From positions 1-64,000 of the forward strand of contig JAUIRK010000090.1 of NCBI GenBank assembly GCA_030549495.1: a stretch of 64,000 nucleotides of DNA, given 5' to 3'. The notes below the pieces were generated by a model. That model was given only the letters and a program-made list of their open reading frames with translations. It was not told the DNA's origin and did no database searches. How positions within the stretch are numbered: position 1 is the first letter of the stretch; every line of letters begins with the position of its first letter. The translations under genes and the position numbers were made by a program. The stretch comes from Nectonema munidae. Its lineage: Eukaryota; Nematomorpha; Nectonematoida; Nectonematidae. Shown here piece by piece: positions 1 to 10,569 of the stretch.

Positions 1-1260
1 CATTCACATTTTACAATGAAATATATGTGTTATACTAAATCGGCCATGCTGGTTTCATTTCTGGACTCATTTTTTACGTTTAGGATGTGAAAATACCTAT
101 AAATGTTAATCAAATTTGCGGTTTACTTCTAAAAATTGTCTCCAAAAACATTCATTCAAATTTTACAATGAAATATATGTTTTATACCAAATCAACCATG
201 CTGTTTTCATTTCTGAACTCATTTTTCACATTTAGAGATTTTAAAATATCAGTTAAAACTTGCGGTTTACTTCTAAAAGCTATCTCCAAAAATATTCTCT
301 CAATTTTACATGAAATATTTGTTTTTATACCAAATCGATCATGCTGTTTTCATTTTTGAACTCATTTTTTACATTTAGGTTTTGAAAATACCTATAAGTA
401 TAAATCAAATTTGCGGTTTACTTCTGAAAATTGTCTCCAAAAATATTCTCTTGAAATATATGTTTTTATACCAAATCAATCATGCTGTTTTCATTTCTGA
501 ACTCATTTTTTACATTTACGATGTGAAAATACCTATAAGTGTTAATCAAATTTGCGGTTTACTTCTAAAAATTGTCTCCAAAAACATTCATTCAAATTTT
601 ACAATTAAATATATGTTTTTATACTAAATCAGCCATGCTAGTTTCATTTATGGGCTCAATTTTAGCAGTTTGAATTTGAAAATACATATAAGTATCAATT
701 AAATTTGCGTTTAGTTCTAAAATTTGTTTTTATAGCAAATAGATCATGATGATTTCATTTCTGAACACAGTTTTCGCATTTAGAGGTTTTACTGCTAGTG
801 TCAATCAAATTTGCAGTTTATGTCTGAAAACTATATCTCAAAATATTCTCTCTAATTTTACATGAAATATATGTTTTTATACCAATTCGACCATGATAAT
901 TTTTATTTCTGAAATCATTTTTTGCATTTAGAGGTTTTAAATGTCTGAAAGTGTCAATCAAATTTTCGATTTACGTCTAATGTCTACAGAAATATTTTTG
1001 AAATTTAAATAAAATATCTCTTTTTATGTCAAATGGAAGATGCTGGTTTCATTTTTGGACTCAGGTTTGGCATTTATGGTTTTAAAATATCTGAAAGCTT
1101 GAAACAGATTTGCGGTTTACTTCTAGATACTGTCTTCAAAAATATTTTCAAAAAAAAAAATATCTGTTTTATACCAAATCGACTATGCTTATTTTATTTC
1201 TGTACTGGATTTAGGATAATACGGTTAAAAAATATCTCAAAGTGGCAATTGAATTAGTAA
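1..1260 (+). repeat. Family A tandem repeat array (unit about 112-163 bp)
   Basis: At least eight diverged copies are marked by the recurring words TTTGCGGTTTACTTCTAAAA and CATGCTG(T/G)TTTCATTTCTG. The second word recurs near 45, 197, 339, 481, 633, 745, 891, 1030 and 1193, giving spacings of 112-163 bp. The array runs off the left edge. Short open frames inside it are repeat artefacts, since several translate to the same ICGLLLK-type peptide. An inverted copy of the same family lies at 26445-26870 inside a piggyBac-family element. Confidence 0.9.
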
Positions 1261-2239
1261 TGTATTCCTGAAAATCAGTTCTGTAAAAAAATTTCAAAAA
1301 ATGGCTGCATATTAGGTATATAGTAAAAATATACTTTTTTTTTTGTATATTTTGGCTTATAATACTTTCTACAATCATCTTGAGTATGAAATATTTATTA
1401 AAAAAAATAAAACGTATTATAAAATCTTTTGAAAATTTGTATGAGAGAAGGAACCAAGTTGAAAACTAATTGAAAAGAGAACATGTGATCAAAACAAATA
1501 ATTAAAAAAATATGTATCTTTACTAAATGGAAGATCTACCATGTTCTAATGAACTAGGAAGTGGTTTAATTATATATTTCAAAAAAGATTTTGACTGTGA
1601 AAAAGAAGTTCCTCTTCTACAAATGAAAAATATTTAAATTTATAGCTTATCATCTAGGATTACAGTTAACATTTAGCTAAGATGGGTAGGAAATCTGAAA
1701 ATTTAGAATAGGTCAGATTTATCAAAAATGGCACAGATGCCAATATGTGAGAATTTAGTCACTATCAAGATATTTATAATTTAAATTGAATTTGTCCATA
1801 TTTTTCCTTTTGTGTCAAAGAAGTAATTTTTTAGATGAAGAACGTTGACAACTTTTTGTAATTGAACAATCAACATCACGAATGATTCATCAGAAAAAAA
1901 CCTTAGAAATGAGATTGGTTGACAAATATTCAGGCCTGAGAGGAAAAAAGTAATTTTATCCTTATAAAAAAATTTTCGAACACACATTGAAGAATATAAA
2001 TTTCTATCGAAAAAGAGCTACCAAGAAAGGATCATCATAGAATGAATACCAAAATTACATACTCTAAATTATAATATGACGTAGAGACTACGAGCCGATA
2101 ACGAATTTGTAGCCAAAAAGATGGAGATCCTATCGAGTTACATAAGTTACTGTAGAATGAAATATTTTGAGTGAATTAAATACCTAAAGTTGGTTTATTA
2201 AATAAATTAAGAAAATAATTACGAGAGAAAACTGCACGT
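1261..2239. other. AT-rich spacer, no gene recognised
   Basis: This is AT-rich DNA between the two repeat arrays. No long open frame, RNA gene or transposon terminus was recognised. Confidence 0.5.
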
Positions 2240-4095
2240 AGAAGTTATTTTTATGTTTATATATTTGACATTGATTTACAGGTTTAATCGATTTTTTGAC
2301 AGGTTTTATTGATTTCATAAAAAATGAACATCACCATTAAATTCTGCATACTTGAAAGGTATAAAAAACTTTAAAAGAATTAAAATTTTAATTTTGACAT
2401 GGGCTGTCATATTTAAATTATTTTGTCAGGTTTGACTAATATTTATATAAAAAAAAAAGGAATATAACCAGTAAACACAGTGTACTTGAAAATGGGTATA
2501 TGTGTGTAAAATGCCATACACGGTAAACTTCATAACCTCCCTATACTTTCTATTAAACATAATTCTCTAATTCAAAAAACCGTGCCTGATCCTTTCTTTT
2601 TGGGATAAATCAATTTTTTGACAGTTTTGTTTGATTTTTATAAAAAAATTGAATTTGTAAAATGGGTTTGTGTAAACTTTTTTTTAGAAAATTAGATGAG
2701 TGTTAAATAATGGATTTAATTGTTTTAGAAAAAAATGAATATCACCGCTGAATTCAGCATGCTTGAAAATGGGTGTATATGTGTAAAAAACATTATATAA
2801 TTATTTAGATAAAATTTTTTTGAGATGAGCTGTCTATGTAAATCCTTTTTTGACCGTTTGAATGATTTTCATAAAAAATGAATATCACCACTGAATTCAG
2901 CATGTTTGAAAATGTGTATACATGTGTAAAAAACTTTATATACTTATTTAGATAAAAAGTTTCTTTTTTGAGATGAGCTGTCATATGTAAATCACTTTTT
3001 TGACACGTTTGAATGATTTTCATAAAAAAATGAATATCACCACTGAATTCAGCATATTTGAAAATGTGTATACATGTGTAAAAAACTTTATATACTTATC
3101 TAGATAAAAAGTTCCTTTTTGAGATGAGCTGTCACATTTTGATCAATTTTTTGACAGGTTTGACTGATTTTCATAAAAAATGAATATCACCACTGAATTC
3201 AGCATATTTGAAAATGGGTATACATGTGCAAAAAACTTTATATACTTATTTAGATAAAAAGTTCCTTTTTGAGATCAGCTGTCACATTTAGATCAATTTT
3301 TTGACAGGTTTGATTGATTTTCATAAAAAATGAATATCACCACTGAATTCAGCATATTTGAAAATGGGTATACATGTGCAAAAAACTTTATATACTTATT
3401 TAGATAAAAAGTTCCTTTTTGAGATCAGCTGTCACATTTAGATCAATTTTTTGACAGGTTTGATTGATTTTCATAAAAAATGAATATCACCACTGAATTC
3501 AGCATATTTGAAAATGGGTATACATGTGTAAAAAACATTATATACCTATTTAGATAAAAAGTTCCTTTTTGAGAAGAGCTGTCACATTTAGATCAATTTT
3601 TTGACAGGTTTGATTGATTTTCATAAAAAATGAATATCACCACTGAATTCAGCATATTTGAAAATGGGTACACATGTGCAAAAACTTTATATACTTATTT
3701 AGATAAAAAGTTCCTTTTTGAGATCAGCTGTCACATTTAGACAATTTTTTGACAGGTTTGATTGATTTTCATAAAAAATGAATATCAACACTGAATTCAG
3801 CATATTTGAAAATGGGTATACATGTGTAAAAAACATTATATACTTATTTAGATAAAAAGTTCCTTCTTGAAAAGAGCTGTCACATTTAGATTAATTTTTT
3901 GACAGGTTTGATTGATTTTCATAAAAAATGAATATCACCACTGAATTCAGCATATTTGAAAATGGGTATACATGCGTAAAAAACTTTATATAATTATTTA
4001 AATAAAAAGTTCCTTTTTGAGATGAGCTGTCAAATATAAATCAATTTTTTGACAAGTTTGATAAAAAATGGACATCACCACTAAATTCAGCATAG
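2240..4095 (+). repeat. Family B tandem repeat array (unit about 150 bp)
   Basis: The word GAGCTGTCA(C/T)AT recurs at about 2828, 2976, 3126, 3276, 3426, 3576, 3724, 3873 and 4024, a period of 148-151 bp. About three more diverged copies lie at 2240-2810. Regular units carry TTTTTTGACAGGTTTGATTG, the 10-bp palindrome CTGAATTCAG, and GTATACATGTG(T/C)AAAAAAC. The central units near 3271 and 3421 are almost identical, so expansion was recent there, while edge units are worn. Family B also occurs inverted at 24105-24540, direct at 26325-26430, and as worn pieces near 13480-13860. Confidence 0.95.
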
Positions 4096-4139
4096 TTGAA
4101 ATATATATGTAACATCAAAAATATTTATAAAAACTTATT

Positions 4140-4222
4140 AATATCTGAGAAAAATAGGGGGGGGGGCACTTTACGCCCCTAACACTTGAGCGGACAAATT
4201 TTGCCCAGCACTAATAGGGTTA
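4140..4222 (+). mobile_element. Right terminus of a piggyBac-family element
   Basis: A G-run and C-rich stretch is followed by AGCACTAATAGGG and then TTAG. The inverted form, CCCTATTAGTGCT, matches the left end of the element at 23975 (CCCTATTAGTGACGG) in 12 of its first 13 positions. The flanking TTAG would be a worn TTAA target. Families A and B lie just inside this terminus, as family B does at the right end of the element at 23971-26904. The left end of this copy is outside the window. Confidence 0.65.
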
Positions 4223-4404
4223 GGCGACTTCAAAACTGGGACAATCCCATAAAACAGGGACATCTGGCAACCCAATGAAAGTTTTACATAGTCTATATTG
4301 TTGATGCAGGTATAGGCAAACTTTCAAGAGCTCTGGGCTGGATTGGGTTTTGAGAGTCGTTCCAAGAGCTTGATTATAAACGTTATATATATTAAATTTT
4401 ATTG

Positions 4405-4600
4405 CGCGCAAATGACACGCTGGTTAGACTTCAAGAATTTCATTCTAAAGGTCTTGAGTTCGATTCCTGATGTACCCGAGATGCCATCCTATCAGGAAAT
4501 GCGCCATGGACCATATAAAAATTCCTAAAATTTTTGTATGTGAGGGGCACGCTTATCCTGTGGATTGAAGAACAAAGGACGTTAAAGGAAGTTTTATATA
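4405..4600 (+). repeat. tRNA-headed SINE-like sequence
   Basis: The sequence GCTGGTTAGAC resembles an RNA polymerase III A box. About 35 bp downstream, GAGTTCGATTCC fits the B box consensus. The head resembles that of the SINE copies at 44132-44260 and 46750-46880, but the body differs. No poly(A) tail or clear target duplication was seen. It is a derived element rather than a functional tRNA gene, because no cloverleaf could be closed. Confidence 0.5.
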
Positions 4601-5187
4601 TATATTAAATTTTATTGATGCTAGAAATTTAAATAAAGTAAAGAAGCTTTTCAAATTAACCAATATTCAACTATTATGAAGTCGATTTACAAGAAGTTGA
4701 TTGTATGCTCCCGGTCTCAAGACTAAGCACAAGGGGCAAAGCTGATTCTAAGGGGGCTAGACTATAAGAAAGTGTAAGTGAAAATAAGGGAGGGTCTGGG
4801 CCCTTCACACCCCTGCCATCCTTATCCACAAACCTCTCTGTAAGCATATATACCTTCCAGATACTTAATGATTTTTTTAAATAACTTATTCACATGAGAG
4901 CCTGTGTGAGCCAAAGAAAGAGGCCTAATGGGCCGGTTTTGCCTTTTGTTTCCCATACTTGGTTTTTAGGGGAACGACAAACGATAATGATTTATAAGCA
5001 AAAAAACGAAGCTCATGCGGAGAAAAGTTTGAGATAGGTCTAAAACAAGTCATCGTAAAAATTGAGAATGTAAAATGTTTATTCAATTGGACTTGCTTTT
5101 TTTCAGATTGAATTTTTATAGATAAAATATTCAGCTCCTAAATGATATTTTTCTAATATTTGATATTGTTAGTTGTCATTTTAATTT

Positions 5188-5220
5188 TTAGGATAAAGTG
5201 AATGCATTTTGAAGAGTAGA
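5188..5220 (+). promoter_or_regulatory. Probable 3' splice acceptor and short 5' UTR of SPRYD7
   Basis: A pyrimidine-rich TTTTAATTTTTAG ends at 5191 and leaves only 29 bases before the ATG at 5221. This looks like a cis 5'-UTR intron acceptor or a trans-splice acceptor. An in-frame TAA at 5194-5196 prevents N-terminal extension past the ATG. Confidence 0.5.
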
Positions 5221-5820
5221 ATGGATGTATTTTCTGCGATCTCCGCCTGTTTTTGTGGTTCAAATAGTCAGCTCTTTCAAGAAAAACTGTCAACCAAGTT
5301 TCCACCAATAATCCTAGACACGTACAAAATAGGTCAAGATGTTATCATTCTGAAAGATGGTAGGCGCATATGTGGAAGAGGCGCAGCTCTTTGTACACTT
5401 CCTATACTACAGGATAAGGCATACTTCGAGGTCAAGGTGCAGCAAGAAGGCATATGGGGTGTCGGTTTATCTTGTCAAGGAGAAGATTTGAACAAAGTGC
5501 CTTTGGGCGACTCCCAGTTTTCTTGGGTTTTACGCTCAACATGCGAAATTTGGCACAACTCATCATTAATTTTAAAAATACATCAAACGATAGATGAGCA
5601 AGATGTAATTGGGGTTACCTTTGATCATGAGCTTTTATCCTTTTATTTAAATTCACAATTCATTGGAGATTCATCTCATCTTGCACAGACATTCAAAGGA
5701 ACGATTTTTCCAGCAGTTTATGTGGAAAATGGAGCGATCATTGATGTTTCATTTTCCAATTTTTCTTATTCGCCTCCTCTAGGCTTTCATGAAATCATGG
5801 TTGAACAGTCTATCATATAA
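5221..5820 (+). CDS. SPRYD7: SPRY domain-containing protein 7 (SPRYD7/CLLD6-like)
   Basis: The reading frame is intact and intronless (199 aa), close to the 196 aa that I recall for human SPRYD7. The ATG at 5221 (MDVFSAISACF) is preferred over the in-frame TTG at 5209, and an in-frame stop lies at 5194. Almost the whole protein is one SPRY/B30.2 beta-sandwich. Family-like landmarks are VIILKDGRRICGRG near residue 41, YFEVKVQQEGIWGVGLS near 68, IPLG-like VPLGDSQ, VIGVTFDHELLSFYLN near 133, and a C-terminal PPLGFHEIMVEQSII that parallels the human ending. No signal peptide, membrane span or RING/B-box partner domain is present. SPRY folds are generally protein-interaction modules, and the molecular role of this small orthologue is poorly defined. 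An AATAAA at 6121-6126 is a candidate polyadenylation signal. Orthology is confident; function is not. Confidence 0.95.
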   Translation: MDVFSAISACFCGSNSQLFQEKLSTKFPPIILDTYKIGQDVIILKDGRRICGRGAALCTLPILQDKAYFEVKVQQEGIWGVGLSCQGEDLNKVPLGDSQFSWVLRSTCEIWHNSSLILKIHQTIDEQDVIGVTFDHELLSFYLNSQFIGDSSHLAQTFKGTIFPAVYVENGAIIDVSFSNFSYSPPLGFHEIMVEQSII

Positions 5821-6985
5821 CTTTGTAAAATTTTAAATTAATTTATTTTAAATATACTTTCCAATTTTACCCTTATTTTAAAGTCAAGAAATTAATTTAT
5901 ACCTGTGAAAATGATGTTTAAGGGCAAATTTGTTTACTCTGTTCTGTATTCTTTAAATTTTATTTATGCGTGAGCTTCTGTCCCACTTATTTTGAAAGAT
6001 ATCCTTTAAAAAGTTAAAAACTTATTTAGCCATAAACTTCACCAATGTGCTTGAGCAAATATGTGTTGAATTTGATCATATACAAATGAAACCTTTCTTT
6101 ATTGAACATCCAATGAACTAAATAAACGTGTTAATTTTATATTTTAGATACTTACAAAAATCCTACTTCAAATTAAACATTTGAAATATTTAAACCAGGT
6201 GCGCACATCCTCAAAATTATTGGGGGAGGGGGGTGAAATTTTTTTGTTGCAATTTTCAAAATTAGTGGTCTGGAAATACCATGGGAGACCAAATATTCAA
6301 GCAATCCTTTAAAATAGAGTGTATTCAGCGCATACTTAGTCCTAAATTTATAAGACTACTTTATATTTTTTTTACAAAATTGGTGAATTTAAATACTATA
6401 CTTTCAGCGAAAATATTTTAATTAAATTTGCATATCGAATATACACTAGTTTAAAAAAAATCCAAAATTGTTGGAGGGTGAAATAGGCTTTTAATTTGAA
6501 AAATGAAGTAGTCTACCAGGCACATTACAAGAATTGATGAAAGGATATTTGATTCATAGAGAAAACAAATAACTGAAGGTTGGGTAGTTTTATATGAGTG
6601 AATGTAGTCTAAAGACAAAGAGTCAGAGGGGGGGGGGGGCCCGCCCCCCCCCCTACTAGACATCCTGCGATGTTTATATGAAAAAATGTGATTGATTCAG
6701 GGGCAAGAGTATAAAATGAAGTTATGCAAACAAAAAATTAAGATCGCATTATTTCATTTTACTCAGCATCATTCAAAAATAGTTTAAAAGCTAAATTGAT
6801 ACAAGCTACAAAAATCTCCAAAGAGTAAAATAACTTTTAACATTTTGCAATGATTTGCCTTTTATAATAACTTTTAAGGAAAAAATCTATCAGAAAAAGT
6901 TACAGAGCTTCAACAAAAAATAAAAAAAATTTTAGAGCATAACTTAAGATTTTTGAAAACTAATTTGACGTATCCCCTACAGCAT
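5821..6985. other. SPRYD7 3' flank, AT-rich, with G/C homopolymer runs
   Basis: This should hold the 3' UTR of SPRYD7. A candidate AATAAA lies at 6121. CAGGTGCGCACATCCTC at about 6198 begins a G-rich repeat-like segment that ends in a G-run and C-run near 6626-6653. A related sequence occurs in inverted orientation near 54545-54580. No further gene is supported. Confidence 0.4.
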
Positions 6986-6999
6986 ACTCTATTGGTGGC

Positions 7000-7125
7000 A
7001 TGTCATGTTGGTTGAGATAATGGACTCAGCACGGAAGCCTCCTTATTCGATTTCTCATCGATACGAATTTGTTCATAGTTAGACATAAGCGGTACATCAG
7101 TGCCTTGTCAATGAAAATACACCCA
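7000..7125 (+). repeat. Worn SINE copy, same family as 44132 and 46750
   Basis: The 3' part (CATAGTTAGACATAAGCGG, then GTGCCTTGTCAATGAAAATACACCC) aligns with the inverted forms of the intronic SINEs (CATAGTTCGATAGAAGCGG, then GTGCCTTCTCGATGAAAACACCC). The head GTTGGTTGAGATAATGGACT corresponds to their A-box region. The B box is degraded to TATTCGATTTC, so this copy is older than the two spectrin-intron copies. Confidence 0.65.
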
Positions 7126-7361
7126 CTGCACTATACCTTTTACTCAAAATTGAAAAATTTGCTAAATAATCATAAGAGAGGAAGGAAACAAAATAAAGTA
7201 ATAAAGCAATTTTTACTATTTTAAAATGGAACCGTCTGTTCTCAGAATTTCTAAATAATAGGAGGCATAAAGAATTAGAGTTTATTTAATATTTTCAAGT
7301 TTTTATAAGCAGCAAAAGCCAACGTTTAATTAGCTAACCCTTATAATTAAAAAATTACTAA

Positions 7362-7617
7362 TGGTCGACAGACATTTCGCCCCATAGACAATTCGCCCCA
7401 TAAATTAATAATTTTATCTCTTAATTTTTTAGAATTGTCCATGAAACAAAATGTCTTATAAAAATAATGGGGCGAATTGTCCATGAAACAAAATGTCTTA
7501 TGAAAATAATGGGGCGAATTTGTCCATGGGACTAACAGTCTTATGAAAATAATGGGGCGAAATGTCCATGGGACGAACTGTCTTATGAAAATAATGGGGC
7601 GAAATGTCCGAGGACCA
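7362..7617. mobile_element. Short inverted-repeat element with an internal 42-bp tandem array
   Basis: The left end reads TGGTCGACAGACATTTCGCC. The right end, inverted, reads TGGTCCTCGGACATTTCGCC. Inside are about four direct units of 41-42 bp, with GGGGCGA recurring near 7469, 7511, 7554 and 7596, each carrying GTCCATG and GTCTTATGAAAATAAT. No transposase is present, so this is a nonautonomous element. No target duplication was identified and the superfamily is unknown. A short open frame on the minus strand is only the tandem repeat read through. Confidence 0.7.
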
Positions 7618-8668
7618 AAAATCAAAGTATACGAGAAAAGAAAATCATTGCGTTTTTTGAATATTTCTGTCTACAAATAAAATTCTAACAGCTGTCAAAA
7701 ATAGATCAAGTAAATTTTTAACAACTGAGACATTTTGTTTCGATATTATATTTTTATTATAATAATCAACAAATTTTCTTAAAAAAATGATTTAATTAAT
7801 GTACAGTGTTACTTATAAAATTTAACAATCGAACATTATAAAAAATATCTCTGCTCAATTAAACAAATAGAGTATTCTTGCTTTTAAACTGAATAATGAC
7901 TATAATATGGAAATTTCTTTTCTCTAAATTCGTCTATACACAATTATAATACCCGATCCTCTTGCCTACTACATATTCCTCATAAAATTGATAATTCTAT
8001 TTTCCGTTCAACAATTATAAGAACACTTTTTATCTCAAACTCCTTCCATGGCACCTTAAATCTTGACAGTTTTAAAAAATTTAAACGTTCACTAAAACAT
8101 TAAATATAACTTTTACATGTATTTCTTAACTTATTTATCACATAATTATTATATATATATATATTAATACAAATCTCATAGCATATATATTTGTATATAT
8201 ATACATATATTCTTTTCTTTTGTTTTCTTTCTTACTTTTGTTTTTCTTTTATACACCTATTTTCCTGACGCTTCTCCTGTTCCTGGTTCATTCGATGGAG
8301 TGTGGAATCTCGATGAGTCCTTGAGACCTCCTTTTTCACCTTCTTCATAAAAGCCATCACATTCGCCTACTCAAATGTTAAACATTTCCTCAATGTGTGT
8401 GTGTGTAAAATTTTAAATTTATTAAATAAACTTAACTATAACTAACTAAACTGAATAGATAGTCAAAATATTAATTCCCAAATAACTATTGAAAAAAATT
8501 CCTTGACTTGAAAAAATTAATATTACAAAATGTAATAAAAGTAGTGATAAAGAATAAGTGACTTTTGTTGAAAAAAATTCCTAGGCGGAGTCTAACAATA
8601 TTCATTGATATAAAATTGTAAGATTGAAAACTATTTTAATTTAACTCTAAATGCAAATTAGACAGAAG

Positions 8669-8861
8669 CAGTGGTGTAGCCAAAAAAAGTTGATAGACAC
8701 AATTTAAAAACAAAAAACTTGCGCAACATTATTTATACTTTCTTGATCCTTTCATTGGAGAAATTTTCAAAAACTAATATTGAAGAAGATGCATGGCGGC
8801 ACCATGCGGTACATAGGAGTGTGGGCACGGCCCCTCATGCCCCAGCCTAGCTACGTCACTG
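8669..8861. mobile_element. hAT-type MITE (193 bp)
   Basis: Ends CAGTGGTGTAGCCA and, inverted, CAGTGACGTAGCTA are imperfect terminal inverted repeats. They are flanked by an 8-bp target duplication with one mismatch, GACAGAAG at 8661-8668 and GAGAGAAG at 8862-8869. An 8-bp duplication with CAGTG termini is typical of hAT elements. The ends match those of the MITEs at 19228 and 42309, so these belong to related subfamilies. Confidence 0.85.
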
Positions 8862-8940
8862 GAGAGAAGAGAGCTGAATGAGATAGGAGAGCTTAACAAG
8901 AGAAGAGGGCTTGAATGAAAGAAGAGAGCTTGAGTTAATG
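8862..8940. repeat. Purine-rich degenerate tandem repeat
   Basis: The unit AGAGAAGAG(A/G)GCTTGAATGA recurs irregularly about three times immediately after the MITE. It is low-complexity sequence and no function is inferred. Confidence 0.5.
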
Positions 8941-10180
8941 ATTGAGTTTTAGCAGATAAAGGGGAAGAGAAAAACAGAGGAGACAGAAAGAGAAATAGAA
9001 TCACTGTAACAGAAGGTGAGAAAATCTACATGTGTTTGCTCAAAAATACTATAAAGAGGAGACACTGTAATAAACATTGCCATTGATATTATATAGCTCT
9101 CAGGCATCGTCTGTAAAATAGTTCGATTCGAATTTCGGAGCAACTTGGCATGATGTTTGATTGATTCGAAAGTCTGCATTCCTTCTTTTATTCTATTATC
9201 TTACATTATCATGTAATCGAATGATCATTACATTCTATAATGCGATCATCATACATGTTTTATAAACAAGCAGCAACTCTTATTTATAGAAAATTTTAAA
9301 CCTAACTCACTAACACAAAAATCATCTAGACACATACATACTACATTAGGGTTGGCCTTTAAAGGATAGTAAAAAGAGTAAAGTGGTTACATTAACTCTG
9401 TCACATTCTCTAGATGTTGCAATCATAAAAATATATATCTGAGCCAAAATCCATTAGAATTATGTTATTTTTCCGGGCGGCCCTTAAAGGATCAAGTTTT
9501 CATATCAAGTGCAAATGAACGGAGAAGTTAGATATTTTTTATTAGTTAGAATATAATATACCTCAAGTATTTGGTTCCCAAATCGCCAAGGGATGTTAGC
9601 ATCCCGACACAGAACCCGTGGTCTAGGCTCTTAAGACCCAGTGAACACAGGCTGAGATAAGCATACATGAGATTAAAATAAACTTGGATACTCTGATATA
9701 CGATTTATAAATAAAGTCATCAAAATTGATCATTCAAATCTTTATTCCACCTAAGTCTAATTAAATGATTTATTCAGCTTTATCAAGTGTGTGAATTAAT
9801 TTTACATCTCAAATAAGGTGAGTAATATGCAAGGATGCGACTATAAATAAGAATATACGATACGTGAAGACTTAATTTGATTCAAATATAGTAGAAACTT
9901 ATTTACTTATTCAAACAAGCATTTAACATTTGTATGCCGTATACAGAACTGGAAAACCTTTCCTAAATTGAAAGGTGCCAAAGATTTATTTTTCTTCCTG
10001 TTTTAAAACTTTAAAATAGGTTGTTTTTTTTATATTGGACTTTCAACTTTCCCAGAATAATCTTTGCAAAATAAAAAAAAATTTCTTTCTGTAACAATTT
10101 ATTCTTGTATGCTTCAGATATTAAGTTAAAAAATACAACCAACATAAAATGAGATTTTTGAAATAGGTTTGATTTCACTG
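8941..10180. other. AT-rich DNA, no gene recognised
   Basis: Only short, compositionally poor open frames are present. No splice-consistent homologous exon, RNA gene or transposon end was recognised. Confidence 0.4.
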
Positions 10181-10182
10181 TA

Positions 10183-10407
10183 CTAATGAAATTTGGAATT
10201 AGTTTCAGTAATAGAAAGCGTCCAAGATCTATTCAAGTTGGAATCTGATGATTTATATTTGTTTTTAATCATTATAATTGAAGAAAAAGCTTGTTCACAT
10301 ATGTATGTACGACATATATTTTTGTGCAAACTTCCTTGTTTCCTACAAATCTTAACTAGGCTTTTTCCTTCAAAATCGCTAAAACGACCACCAAACGACT
10401 CTTGCAA
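10183..10407 (-). pseudogene. hAT-like transposase C-terminal fragment
   Basis: The minus-strand frame contains RTYICEQAFSSIIMIKNKYK followed by SSDSNLNRSWTLSIT. This resembles the conserved C-terminal CEQAFS...K-N-K-R/Y block of Buster/ZBED5-like hAT transposases, where the motif precedes a leucine-rich dimerisation segment. The upstream part of such a protein should lie at higher coordinates, but I could read only disconnected weak pieces there (about 10400-11100), with many stops. It is a decayed DNA transposon and not a host gene. A plus-strand frame over the same bases (10193-10570) is a shadow. Confidence 0.5.
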
Positions 10408-10569
10408 TAATTTTAATTATTCTGAATACATTGTAAAGCTGCATACATTTTTATATAGATATTTAAAATGGGGAAAGTTGCTTAGATCTAATTTTTCCAT
10501 TTGTGTGATGAATAACAACTTCAAATTAAGTTCATTTCTACAGAATGTGGAGGTGTTAGATGCAAGATA

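Noticed and set aside
2240-4095. CRISPR-like array
   Set aside because: Whole 150-bp units repeat without unique spacers, and the DNA is eukaryotic. It is a tandem satellite.
5209-5820. Longer SPRYD7 start at 5209
   Set aside because: 5209 is TTG. The first ATG in frame is 5221, and it fits the family length.
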